A stretch of 22,387 nucleotides of DNA from an uncultured Acidimicrobiaceae bacterium (GCA_903934195.1 CAIZMV010000304.1:1-22387), one strand, 5' to 3'. Positions 6,783 through 14,635 are shown, numbered from the stretch's first letter. Numbers and translations: made by a program. Notes: a model not told the origin generated them from the sequence alone.

Positions 6783-7396
6783 TTACGCCACCGAGTGAAC
6801 CGCGCTACAACGAACGCATCCGTGCGCGCGAGGTTCGCCTGATTGGTCCAGATGGCAGCCAAGTTGGTGTTCGCACCACGGCTGACGCACTAGTGCTTGC
6901 TCGCGAGTTAGATCTCGACCTAGTCGAAGTCGCTCCACTTGCAAATCCGCCAGTGTGCCGCATCATGGACTACGGCAAGTTCCGTTACGAAGAAGCTCAA
7001 AAGCTGAAGGAATCTCGTAAGAAGACAACCCACGTCACCGTGAAAGAGGTGAAGTTCCGACCAAAGATTGGAAAGGGAGACTTCGATACAAAGGTTCGAC
7101 ACATGCGTGATTTCCTAGAAGACGGACACAAAGTGAAAGTAACTCTGCAGTTTCGTGGCCGCGAGGTAGCGCACCCTGAATTGGGCGCCAAAATCCTTGA
7201 TGCAGCTCTCGAACAACTCGGATCGCTTGCCAAGGTGGAAACCCAGGCGCGACTTGAGGGCAGGAATATGACCATGGTTCTTTCACCAGACAAGAAGCCA
7301 GTCAAGAAATCGTCAGATAAGGACGAGCCACAGGAATCAGCACCAGTTGTTGAAAATGTGGTTCAACCAGAAGAAACATCAGAAGTACAGGAATAG
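6779..7396 (+). CDS. infC: Translation initiation factor IF-3, probable ATA start
   Basis: IF3 binds the 30S subunit, prevents premature 50S joining and discriminates against non-canonical start codons. The frame encodes the conserved N-terminal domain from VTPPSEPRYNERIRAREVRL onward, well upstream of the first standard start (GTG 6893, which is inside the domain). The frame closes upstream at TGA 6770-6772, so the start must lie in 6773-6790. ATA at 6779 is best placed, 6 bases after AGAAGTGA (6765-6772). This gives 205 residues: N domain, linker helix (YEEAQKLKESRKK), C domain and an acidic tail. IF3 genes elsewhere use AUU-type starts for autoregulation. RpmI follows after 12 bases. Identity is sure, start codon likely. 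Confidence 0.95.
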   Translation: MVTPPSEPRYNERIRAREVRLIGPDGSQVGVRTTADALVLARELDLDLVEVAPLANPPVCRIMDYGKFRYEEAQKLKESRKKTTHVTVKEVKFRPKIGKGDFDTKVRHMRDFLEDGHKVKVTLQFRGREVAHPELGAKILDAALEQLGSLAKVETQARLEGRNMTMVLSPDKKPVKKSSDKDEPQESAPVVENVVQPEETSEVQE

Positions 7397-7408
7397 AGGA
7401 AACACGAC

Positions 7409-7606
7409 ATGCCAAAGATGAAGACAAACAAGACCGCTGCAAAGCGTTTCAAAGTATCGGGAACAGGAAAGTTGCGCCGTCAAAAAGCCAACCGTCAACA
7501 CTTGTTCGAAAAGAAGTCGAGTGTTCGTACCCGTCGTCTCGCAGGAACCACTGATGTGCATCCTGGCGATACCAAGAACATCAAGCGCCTGCTGGGCATG
7601 CGTTAA
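7409..7606 (+). CDS. rpmI: 50S ribosomal protein L35
   Basis: A 65-residue, strongly basic ribosomal protein of the large subunit. The start MPKMKTNKTAAKRFKVSGTG and the closing IKRLLGMR are diagnostic. Length is exactly that of the family. AGAGGAAAC lies about 6 bases before the ATG. It sits 12 bases after infC and 33 before rplT in the conserved IF3-L35-L20 operon. Confidence 0.98.
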   Translation: MPKMKTNKTAAKRFKVSGTGKLRRQKANRQHLFEKKSSVRTRRLAGTTDVHPGDTKNIKRLLGMR

Positions 7607-7639
7607 TCGATACAAGAAAGATTTTAGGAAGGTAACACC

Positions 7640-7996
7640 ATGGCAAGAGTCAAAAGGGCCGTACATGCCCGCAAGAAGCACAAGGCAATCCTCGAGAAGG
7701 CAAGCGGTTATTACGGAAACAAAAGCCGTTCATTCCGCGCAGCTAACGAACAGGTATTGCACTCCGGTCAATACGCATTTCGTGACCGTCGCGCAAAGAA
7801 GGGCGAGTTTCGTCGTCTGTGGATCCAGCGCATCAACGCTGCATGCCGTCAGAATGACATCTCATACAGCCGCTTTATCGCTGGTCTGAACGCAGCAGGA
7901 ATCGAAGTCGACCGTAAGGTCATGGCTGATCTCGCAGTGTTTGATGCAGCAGCATTCTCGGCGTTGGTCGTGGCTGCAAAGGCTGCGCTCGCCTGA
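7640..7996 (+). CDS. rplT: 50S ribosomal protein L20
   Basis: Early-assembly large-subunit protein that binds 23S rRNA through a long basic N-terminal helix. The 118-residue product starts MARVKRAVHARKKHKAILEK and includes SRSFRAANEQVLHSGQYAFRDRR and WIQRINAACR, all typical. AGGAAGG precedes the ATG with normal spacing. In other bacteria L20 represses its own operon by binding the leader. The TGA at 7994-7996 overlaps the probable CTG start of the following methyltransferase as CTGA. Confidence 0.98.
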   Translation: MARVKRAVHARKKHKAILEKASGYYGNKSRSFRAANEQVLHSGQYAFRDRRAKKGEFRRLWIQRINAACRQNDISYSRFIAGLNAAGIEVDRKVMADLAVFDAAAFSALVVAAKAALA

Positions 7997-8760
7997 GCCG
8001 GCTTCCACTCTCTTCAGCAAACCCTCGGGTTCAACGACTGCGACGCCTCATCGGGCGTCGCAGTGTTCGTTATGAAGAAAGTTCCTTTGTCATTGAAGGA
8101 CCAACGCTTGTCGCTGAAGCTGTAGCGGCTGGTTTCGTTCTCGTTGATCAATTCGTTCGCGATGATTACGACGGATACGAAGCAGCTGGTGTCTACACCC
8201 ATGTTCTCGATGAGCGCACCTTTAATTCGGTGAGCGATACAGAGTCTCCACGAGGAATCATGGCCGTGTGCGAAATGCCTGCTGGCCGTGCGTTGTCGTT
8301 CTCATCGTCTGATTGGTTGTTGGTACTTGTTGAAGTTGCAGACCCTGGCAATCTCGGAACATTGGTACGTAGTGCTGAAGCAGCCGGTGCTAGTGGCGTC
8401 GTTCTTGTTGGCTCCACTGTTGACCCGTGGTCACCAAAGGTTCTACGCGCATCAGCGGGTGCAATGTTGCATGTTCCAATTTGGCAGATTGATTCACTTG
8501 ACCAATTGCAGATGGCCGGTGTCAAACTCTTCGGTACTACCTCGCACAATAATGATGACGGCCTGAATCCGGAGTCGATCTATTCAGCAGACCTCAGTGG
8601 TCTTGTTGGTGTCGTTCTTGGTAACGAGGCTCGCGGTCTTGACCCAGAATCCCATGTTGATTCGTGGGTAACTGTCCCGCAGGTTGGCCGTTCTGAAAGT
8701 CTGAACGTTGCTATGGCTGGCACGGTCATCGCCATGCATATCGCCCACGCTCGCGGTTAA
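7993..8760 (+). CDS. SpoU/TrmH family RNA 2'-O-ribose methyltransferase, probable CTG start
   Basis: A SPOUT methyltransferase probably acting on rRNA or tRNA ribose; this locus corresponds to the gene often called tsnR next to rplT in Actinobacteria. The first standard start (GTG 8230) would delete the substrate-binding domain. The frame upstream encodes it clearly: NPRVQRLRRLIGRR, then SSFVIEGPTLVAEAVAAGF. The frame is closed by TGA 7942-7944, and no ATG, GTG or TTG occurs before 8230. CTG 7993 overlaps the rplT stop and gives 255 residues. Motif 1 is NLGTLVRSAEAAG (N120, R126), motif 2 GNEARG (210-215), motif 3 SESLNVAMAG (234-243), together forming the SAM knot. AAGG lies 10 bases before the CTG. 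Family secure, exact substrate unknown, start inferred. Confidence 0.92.
   Translation: MSRLPLSSANPRVQRLRRLIGRRSVRYEESSFVIEGPTLVAEAVAAGFVLVDQFVRDDYDGYEAAGVYTHVLDERTFNSVSDTESPRGIMAVCEMPAGRALSFSSSDWLLVLVEVADPGNLGTLVRSAEAAGASGVVLVGSTVDPWSPKVLRASAGAMLHVPIWQIDSLDQLQMAGVKLFGTTSHNNDDGLNPESIYSADLSGLVGVVLGNEARGLDPESHVDSWVTVPQVGRSESLNVAMAGTVIAMHIAHARG
8037..8064 (+). promoter_or_regulatory. Perfect 11-bp hairpin within the 5' coding region of the methyltransferase
   Basis: ACTGCGACGCC (8037-8047) and GGCGTCGCAGT (8054-8064) are exact reverse complements around a 6-base loop. The structure starts 40 bases after the rplT stop. It lacks a following T-run, so it is not a classical terminator, but may pause transcription, stabilise the upstream ribosomal-protein mRNA end or limit downstream expression. 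It lies in Arg-rich coding sequence (RLRRLIGRRS), which could favour such symmetry by chance. Confidence 0.4.
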
Positions 8761-8800
8761 TGCTCCCCGTGAGATCTGTGGTCGGGGAGTAGCGTTTCTT
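8761..8800 (+). terminator. Hairpin with T-rich tail between the methyltransferase and pheS (terminator or pheST attenuator)
   Basis: CTCCCCG (8763-8769) pairs exactly with CGGGGAG (8783-8789), extendable by a G-T and a T-A pair. It is followed by GCGTTTCTTT. The element fills most of the 45-base gap and ends shortly before the pheS ATG at 8806. The only purine-rich ribosome-binding candidate, GGGAG 8785-8789, lies in its 3' arm. It could terminate the infC transcript or attenuate pheST. Confidence 0.5.
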
Positions 8801-8805
8801 TCGTT

Positions 8806-9843
8806 ATGACATCTGCATCAACCCCCGAACACGGGCAACTTGCCCAGGCTCTTGCTGATGGCATTGTCCAGATCCGCGAAGCCACTACTTCTGATCAATT
8901 GCGAACCATTGTCTCAGCCTTGACGGGCAAGAAGGGGCCAATTGCTTCAATCAAGTCATCGCTAGGAAAAGTGGCAGACATTGAGGCGCGAAAAGAATTG
9001 GGTCAATTAGTGAATGATGCGCTGGCAGCTCTCGGCGTCGCCACTGATGGCCGTTCGCGTGAATTGCGCGCAGTTGAATTCTCAAGTCAGATTGAGTCCG
9101 AACGTGTCGACATGACAGAGATTGCTATGTCAGCAAATGTAGAGCGTCGTCTTGGTCGTATGCATTTAGTGACGCAGGCAATGGAGCGTCTTGAAGATGT
9201 GTTCATAGGGCTGGGATTCCAGATTGCCGAAGGACCTGAAGTGGAAACCGACTTCTATAACTTTGAAGCTCTCAATATGCCTCCGTCACATCCTGCTCGC
9301 AGTATGTGGGACACATTGTTCGTTGAGTCAGATGTAGAGGGAAGCGTTGTATTGCGAACTCATACTTCGCCAGTACAAATCCGCGTCATGCAAGATTGGC
9401 CACCACCGATTTATGCAGTAATGCCTGGTCGTGTATTCCGCAAAGAGACGCCAGACGCAACACACATGCCTGTCTTTCATCAGATCGAGGGCCTCGTCAT
9501 TGACAGAGGCATCACCTTTGCTGACCTTGCCGGCACTATTGAATCGTTTACAAAGGCCTTCTTTGGTCCTGGCTTCACATCTCGTCTGCGTCCGTCGTAT
9601 TTTCCATTCACTGAACCAAGTGCCGAATTTGATATTCGTCGCCACGACGGAACATGGATTGAATTAGGCGGCTGCGGAATGGTGCACCCTCATGTCTTGC
9701 GAGCTGGTGGCTTAGACCCGAATGAGTGGAGCGGTTTCGCTTTCGGCTTCGGTATCGACCGCATGGCAAAGGAACGCCACGGAATCAACGACATTCGAGA
9801 TATGTATTCCGATGACGTGCGCTTCACGGAGCAGTTCTCGTGA
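8806..9843 (+). CDS. pheS: Phenylalanyl-tRNA synthetase alpha subunit
   Basis: Catalytic subunit of the alpha2-beta2 enzyme charging tRNA(Phe). The 345-residue protein has an N-terminal coiled-coil region (about 1-85) that contacts tRNA, then the class II catalytic core. Visible class II signatures are EGPEVETDFYNFEALNMP (about 140-160), the RVFRKETPDATH motif 2 region (about 211-222) and the motif 3 block GFAFGFGIDRMA (about 306-317). ATG 8806 gives a family-typical N-terminus. The pheT GTG overlaps its stop by 4 bases (GTGA), keeping subunit synthesis coupled. Confidence 0.97.
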   Translation: MTSASTPEHGQLAQALADGIVQIREATTSDQLRTIVSALTGKKGPIASIKSSLGKVADIEARKELGQLVNDALAALGVATDGRSRELRAVEFSSQIESERVDMTEIAMSANVERRLGRMHLVTQAMERLEDVFIGLGFQIAEGPEVETDFYNFEALNMPPSHPARSMWDTLFVESDVEGSVVLRTHTSPVQIRVMQDWPPPIYAVMPGRVFRKETPDATHMPVFHQIEGLVIDRGITFADLAGTIESFTKAFFGPGFTSRLRPSYFPFTEPSAEFDIRRHDGTWIELGGCGMVHPHVLRAGGLDPNEWSGFAFGFGIDRMAKERHGINDIRDMYSDDVRFTEQFS

Positions 9844-12188
9844 AAATTCTTTTCTCTATTCTTCGTGAGATGGCAGATCTGCCAAATGATCCTGATGCTG
9901 TTGCATTGGCGCTTAACTCACTAGGTCTTGCAGTCGAGGAGATGGACGTTGTTGGCGTACCTGTTCCGGGGGTCGTCACTGCGCGCATCATGCGTATGGA
10001 AAAGCATCCTGACGCCGCCAAAGTGACACGTTGTTTTGTTGATGCTGGAGACGGTGAAGAACGTCATGTCTGGTGTGGGGCTACAAACATGCAACCTGGC
10101 GACGTTGTTCCGTTAGCCACGTTAGGCACCACCATGCCTAACGGTATGGAGATTGCTCGTCGCGGAATTCTCGGCATTGATTCTGAAGGAATGTTGTGCT
10201 CAGAAGTTGAACTCGGACTTAGTGATGAGTCGTCTGGTCTCCTGATTCTTCCTTCTGATTCGCCTCTTGGGGTAAGTCCGTTCGATGTCCTCGGTATTGA
10301 ACACGATGTCATTTTTGATCTTGACCTCACACGTAACCGTGCTGATTGTTGGGGGCATCTCGGTGTCGCGCGCGATCTTGCAGCCCATTTCGGTGTGCCG
10401 CTACGCGGACCGCGAATCGCTGCAGCATCTTCGGGTAGCAACAAATCATTAGATGTCGTTATTGATGCGCCTGAGCAGTGTGGTTCGTTCACGATTAGTT
10501 ACGTCAGTGGCGTTTCAGTCGGCGCATCCCCTCGATGGGTTGCTAGTCGACTCGCACATCTCGGAATGCGGTCTATCAATAATGTTGTGGACGCTTCGAA
10601 CTTGGTGATGCTTGAGACGAATCAGCCCAATCATGCCTATGACGCTGACGTTGTTTCATCTTTCCGTGTGCGTCTAGCTAATGCGGGGGAGACTCTCACA
10701 ACTCTTGATGGCCAAACCCGCACTCTGCACGCTGATGATTTGTTGATTTGTAATGGGTCGTCTAACGCAGGTGTTGGTCTTGCTGGTGTCATGGGAGATC
10801 TACATTCAGAGATCACTGATAAGACCACAGCGCTTGCGATAGAAAGTGCATGGTTCTCACCAGATCCGATTCGCTATTCAGCAATTCGACATGGCCTTCG
10901 GTCTGAAGCATCAATTCGTTTCGAACGCGGAACAGACCCGAACGCATGGCAACAAGCTGCTGAACGGTTTGTCACAATCCTTCGCGAGACATGTCCAGAT
11001 GCGACTCTTCACGCCGGAGCAACAGTGGTGCAAACAGCGTCGTGTCCTGTTCCTGTGTCCGTTGATGTTTCTGTCAAGCGAATCGAAAGCCTTCTTGGTG
11101 TTCATATCGAATCTGAGCGCATTGTTTCGATCCTGAACTCAATTGGTTTTGTAACCACTATCAAAGGCGACGTTGTGACATCAATTGTCCCTACGTGGCG
11201 GCCTGACTGCTCACAAGATGTTGATTTGATTGAAGAAGTTGCCCGCCATTTCGGTTATGACAACATTGGCAAGACCGTTCCCAACTCCACCGTTCATGGC
11301 CGTTTGTCAAATATGCAAGCGCGACGTCGTATCTTGCGTCGAGTACTTGTCGGACTGGGGCTCGATGAAGCAATGCCGTCTCCGTTTCTTGCTGCAGGAG
11401 ACCTCGCGACTGTTGGTCTTCCCGAAGACAATGTGTTGCGAATTGCTAACCCTTTAGTGGCAGAAGAATCAATTCTTCGTACGTCGTTACGTCCTGGCGT
11501 TCTTCGCTCTTTGAAGTACAACCAATCTCACCGCGCACCTCAAATAGGGCTGTGGGAAATCGGACATGTATATCCGAAGTCGGATCAGCAACTCCCTGAT
11601 GAAACAGAGCAATTAATCATTGTTGTTGCCGGAGGCAATGTAGAAACATCACTTGCGCAGTGGAATGCAATCTGTGACGCACTCTCTGTCGGTACTCAAC
11701 TTGACCAATCACGCATTCCTGCTGGTCTGCACGCCGGACGTTCCGCAACTCTTGCCCGTGGCAAAAAGGTTGTAGGTGTCGTCGGTGAAGTCGATCCACT
11801 TGTTCTAGACATTCTCGGTATTGAAGGGCGTGTCAGCATCCTTGAAGTTGACCTGTCGGTCATTCTTAATGAAGAACCGAAGCCAGTGCAGGCAAAAGAC
11901 ATCAACAGGTACCCATCAAGCGACCTGGATCTTGCTTTTGTCATGGATGATTCAATTCCAGCTTCAACTTTGCAGCGTGCATTGCGCCAGGCTGCAGGAA
12001 AGCAGCTAGTCAGTATCGACTTGTTCGATGTGTATCGCGGCAAGGGAGTGGCTGACGGCTTTCGCAGTCTCGCTTTCCGCTTACGTGTGCAAGGTGTTGA
12101 AGCAACACTTACAGAATCGCAACTAGCTGAACTTCAGAAGTCATGTGTTGCTGCTGCAAGTAAAGCCGGCGCTTCTCTTCGCGCTTAA
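9840..12188 (+). CDS. pheT: Phenylalanyl-tRNA synthetase beta subunit
   Basis: Non-catalytic subunit carrying editing and tRNA-recognition domains. The 782-residue length is usual. Domains in order: an N-terminal segment, an OB-fold tRNA-binding EMAP-like domain (about 40-145, including KHPDAAKVTRC), the B3/B4 editing domain (about 205-380), B5 (about 400-470, with VPTWRPDCSQDVDLIEEVAR), the class II-like core, and the C-terminal ferredoxin-like anticodon-binding domain (about 690-782, starting INRYPSSDLDLAFVMDD). The GTG start overlaps the pheS TGA. The TAA stop at 12186-12188 overlaps the convergent AlgH-family stop by 4 bases. Confidence 0.97.
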   Translation: MKILFSILREMADLPNDPDAVALALNSLGLAVEEMDVVGVPVPGVVTARIMRMEKHPDAAKVTRCFVDAGDGEERHVWCGATNMQPGDVVPLATLGTTMPNGMEIARRGILGIDSEGMLCSEVELGLSDESSGLLILPSDSPLGVSPFDVLGIEHDVIFDLDLTRNRADCWGHLGVARDLAAHFGVPLRGPRIAAASSGSNKSLDVVIDAPEQCGSFTISYVSGVSVGASPRWVASRLAHLGMRSINNVVDASNLVMLETNQPNHAYDADVVSSFRVRLANAGETLTTLDGQTRTLHADDLLICNGSSNAGVGLAGVMGDLHSEITDKTTALAIESAWFSPDPIRYSAIRHGLRSEASIRFERGTDPNAWQQAAERFVTILRETCPDATLHAGATVVQTASCPVPVSVDVSVKRIESLLGVHIESERIVSILNSIGFVTTIKGDVVTSIVPTWRPDCSQDVDLIEEVARHFGYDNIGKTVPNSTVHGRLSNMQARRRILRRVLVGLGLDEAMPSPFLAAGDLATVGLPEDNVLRIANPLVAEESILRTSLRPGVLRSLKYNQSHRAPQIGLWEIGHVYPKSDQQLPDETEQLIIVVAGGNVETSLAQWNAICDALSVGTQLDQSRIPAGLHAGRSATLARGKKVVGVVGEVDPLVLDILGIEGRVSILEVDLSVILNEEPKPVQAKDINRYPSSDLDLAFVMDDSIPASTLQRALRQAAGKQLVSIDLFDVYRGKGVADGFRSLAFRLRVQGVEATLTESQLAELQKSCVAAASKAGASLRA

Positions 12189-12733
12189 TTAGCTTCAGGG
12201 TTTAACGGGTATAGCCCAAGCTTTTTCAATGGGCCGTCTTGTCGTTGAAGCACGTCGTTCCACAATGTGTCAGGCGAGGTAGTCAATACATCAGTTGACT
12301 GTGATGGAACGATGTACCAACTGTTGAATGTCACTTCGTCTTCAAGTTGTCCCGTGCCCCAACCCGAGTACCCACGAAACACACGATGCGGACCGTCGAT
12401 ATGAACGGGGCTAATTGACTCGATATCGACAGAACGAAGTCCTGAAAGAGCAGAACTGTCGGGAGTCATGCAGATGTAGCCATTTGGCTCTACAGGTCCA
12501 CCGAGAAAAATGGTTGATGGCGATTGTGACGATTCCATCCATGAAGCGATGGGGGATTGGGCGTCCATTTGGTCAACGGTCAGAGGTCTGTTCAAAATCA
12601 GCCCCATTGCTCCGTCGTCTGATGAATAGGCAATAAGAAGGATGACGGCCCGATCGAAATGAGGGTCCTTCATATCCGGAGTGGCTACGAGGAGACTCCC
12701 TGGCGCCAGATTGGTGCTTGCATAATCATTCAC
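12185..12733 (-). CDS. AlgH / UPF0301 (YqgE) family protein
   Basis: A 182-residue member of a widespread family whose biochemical function is not established. Signature stretches are GSLLVATPDMKDPHFDRAVI near the N-terminus (about 12-31), MGLILNRPLT (about 43-52), IFLGGPV (about 74-80) and the closing FRGYSGWGTGQLEDE (about 118-132). The start is GTG at 12733-12731 with no clear ribosome-binding site. A TATGAT element 8 bases upstream suggests a nearly leaderless message. Its first five codons contain the predicted ARG box, so its transcription may respond to arginine by steric effect. Family sure, role unknown. Confidence 0.88.
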   Translation of the reverse strand: MNDYASTNLAPGSLLVATPDMKDPHFDRAVILLIAYSSDDGAMGLILNRPLTVDQMDAQSPIASWMESSQSPSTIFLGGPVEPNGYICMTPDSSALSGLRSVDIESISPVHIDGPHRVFRGYSGWGTGQLEDEVTFNSWYIVPSQSTDVLTTSPDTLWNDVLQRQDGPLKKLGLYPLNPEAN

Positions 12734-12746
12734 TTACCCGTATCAT
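12718..12746 (+). promoter_or_regulatory. Predicted arginine-operon promoter
   Basis: TTGCAT (12718-12723) and TATCAT (12741-12746) are separated by 17 bases. CATAAT at 12744-12749 is an alternative -10. Either puts the start of transcription within a few bases of the argC ATG at 12756, and no ribosome-binding site lies in the 22-base gap, so argC is probably leaderless or nearly so. The -35 overlaps the ARG box. Confidence 0.5.
12719..12732. promoter_or_regulatory. Predicted ARG box (ArgR operator)
   Basis: TGCATAATCATTCA consists of two inverted half-sites, TGCAT and ATTCA, around four bases. This matches the general TGNAT-N4-ATNCA ARG-box form bound by ArgR/AhrC repressors. It overlaps the proposed argC -35 and the first codons of the divergent AlgH-family gene. 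The cognate repressor is encoded in the operon it would control. No second box was evident nearby. Confidence 0.6.
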
Positions 12747-12755
12747 AATACACTT

Positions 12756-13775
12756 ATGGTCAGAGTAGGCATCATCGGAGCATCGGGATTCACAGGCGCA
12801 GAGCTGTTACGGCTGTGTGCTGCGCACCCAGAAGTAGAAGTGGTCTGTGCCACCGGAGATTCCCAGGCTGGAACCTTGGCAAGCGTTCTGTATCCATCAT
12901 TGGCTGCTGCTTATCCGAACCTTGTGTTCGAAGAATTCAGCGCTGACAGGTTTGCCGGTCTTGATGCTGTCTTCTTGGGTGTGCCTCATGAGGCGGCGCT
13001 CGAGATGGCACCTCAATTGGTGGGCAAGGTCGGTGTCGTCATTGACTTGTCGGCTGCATACCGACTCAAAGATGCGTCCCTGTACCCAACGTGGTACGGA
13101 TTTGAACATACGCAATCAGAACTACTTGCTCAAGCGGTGTACGGATTGCCAGAGCTCTATCGGTCGCAACTGGTTGGCGCGAAACTCATCGCGACGCCCG
13201 GCTGTTATGTAACTGCTGCTTCATTGGCGTTAACACCGCTCGTTCGGTCGGGGATCGTTAATCCGACAGGTGTCATTGTTGATGCTGCATCAGGTGTCAG
13301 TGGTGCTGGACGTGCATTGAAGCACTCATCAATGTTCTCAACTATTGACGAAGATTTCACGGCTTATGGTCTGCTCGATCATCGTCATACGCCTGAGATT
13401 GAGCAGGTCACCGGCGCGCAAGTTCTGTTTACGCCTCATCTTGCACCTATGAATCGCGGAATCTTGGCAACTTGTTATGCAAGACCACAAGGTGATCCAC
13501 CGACAACGGCATCTTTGTTGGCAGCTATTGCAACCTTCTACAAGAATGAGCAATACATCGTTGTGCGTCCAAGCAGTCCGTCAACAAAGGCAACACTTGG
13601 TTCGAACAGTGTTCACATAACTGCCAGATTCGATGAACGCACTGGATACGTAATGGTCATTGCTGCACTCGACAACTTGGCCAAGGGTGCATCTGGTGGG
13701 GCAGTGCAGTCAATGAACGTTGCTTTGGGTCTACCTGAATCTTCTGGTCTATCGAACGTCGGTGTGTACCCATGA
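12756..13775 (+). CDS. argC: N-acetyl-gamma-glutamyl-phosphate reductase
   Basis: Third step of arginine biosynthesis: NADPH reduction of N-acetylglutamyl phosphate to the semialdehyde. The 339-residue protein has the dinucleotide loop GIIGASGFTGAELLRL (5-20), the catalytic cysteine C150 in ATPGCYVTA, the GVSGAGR loop (180-186) and the catalytic His region HRHTPEI (209-215). It is the first gene of the operon and probably translated from a leaderless mRNA. Its stop overlaps the argB ATG by 4 bases (ATGA), without an argJ between, unlike Mycobacterium. Confidence 0.97.
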   Translation: MVRVGIIGASGFTGAELLRLCAAHPEVEVVCATGDSQAGTLASVLYPSLAAAYPNLVFEEFSADRFAGLDAVFLGVPHEAALEMAPQLVGKVGVVIDLSAAYRLKDASLYPTWYGFEHTQSELLAQAVYGLPELYRSQLVGAKLIATPGCYVTAASLALTPLVRSGIVNPTGVIVDAASGVSGAGRALKHSSMFSTIDEDFTAYGLLDHRHTPEIEQVTGAQVLFTPHLAPMNRGILATCYARPQGDPPTTASLLAAIATFYKNEQYIVVRPSSPSTKATLGSNSVHITARFDERTGYVMVIAALDNLAKGASGGAVQSMNVALGLPESSGLSNVGVYP

Positions 13776-14635
13776 GTTCTCTTTCAACTGCACATGTGCT
13801 CGTAGAGGCATTGCCGTACATCCGTAGATTCGCCGGAAAAACGGTTGTCGTGAAGTTCGGTGGTAACGCCATCGCCGGCACGTCTGAACATGATGCGTTA
13901 TCCCTCTTTGCTGAAGACATTGTCCTTATGCACACGGTCGGTATTCGGCCTGTCGTTGTTCATGGTGGGGGCCCTCAAATTAATGAGATGCTCACACGGT
14001 TGAACATTGAGTCGACTTTCTCAAATGGGCTTCGGGTTACAGACGCTGCAACTATGGAAGTTGTCCAGATGGTTCTTAATGGCCAAGTGAATCCACAAAT
14101 CGTGAGCGCAATCAATACTCACGGAAATGTTGCCGTGGGTCTCTCGGGTGAAGACGGGCGCACATTGCAGTGCGTTCCTCGTGATGCGTCACTGGGATTC
14201 GTTGGAGACATTGAACGGGTTCGCACGCACGTCATAGAAGGCTTGTTGGCCGACGGTCTTGTGCCTGTTTTGTCGACTGTTGGTGTTGATGTGAATGGGC
14301 AGCCGTACAACGTGAATGCTGATACTGCAGCTGGCGCAATTGCCGAGGCATTGAGCGCCGAGAAGATCATCTATCTCACAGACATTGCTGGTTTGCGCAA
14401 AGATATTGATGATGCTTCATCACTAATTCAACGGATATCGGTTACAGACCTGAGCGCGTTGATTGCTGACGGCACAATTTCTGGGGGAATGATTCCCAAG
14501 ATTGAGAGCTGTATGCAGGCAGTCAAAGGTGGTGTCAAGAGTGCACATATTCTTGATGGCCGCATTGCACATGTTCTTTTGTTAGAACTATTCACCGACC
14601 AGGGTGTCGGCACGATGATTACGGGAGTCAACTGA
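13772..14635 (+). CDS. argB: Acetylglutamate kinase
   Basis: Phosphorylates N-acetylglutamate, the second pathway step and often the arginine-inhibited one in bacteria with an acetyl cycle. The 287-residue amino-acid-kinase fold shows VVVKFGGNAIAG with K28 at the phosphate site, VVVHGGGPQI (61-70) and the nucleotide region IIYLTDIAGLRKD (about 206-218). The N-terminal segment (LVEALPYIRRFAGK) is of the type found in arginine-sensitive hexameric kinases, so feedback inhibition is plausible. The start overlaps argC by 4 bases; its TGA overlaps the argD ATG by one base. Confidence 0.97.
   Translation: MSSLSTAHVLVEALPYIRRFAGKTVVVKFGGNAIAGTSEHDALSLFAEDIVLMHTVGIRPVVVHGGGPQINEMLTRLNIESTFSNGLRVTDAATMEVVQMVLNGQVNPQIVSAINTHGNVAVGLSGEDGRTLQCVPRDASLGFVGDIERVRTHVIEGLLADGLVPVLSTVGVDVNGQPYNVNADTAAGAIAEALSAEKIIYLTDIAGLRKDIDDASSLIQRISVTDLSALIADGTISGGMIPKIESCMQAVKGGVKSAHILDGRIAHVLLLELFTDQGVGTMITGVN

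Noticed and set aside
12700..12709. Perfect palindrome CTGGCGCCAG near the argC promoter
   Set aside because: It lies in algH coding sequence and does not resemble an ARG box; short palindromes of this kind are expected by chance.
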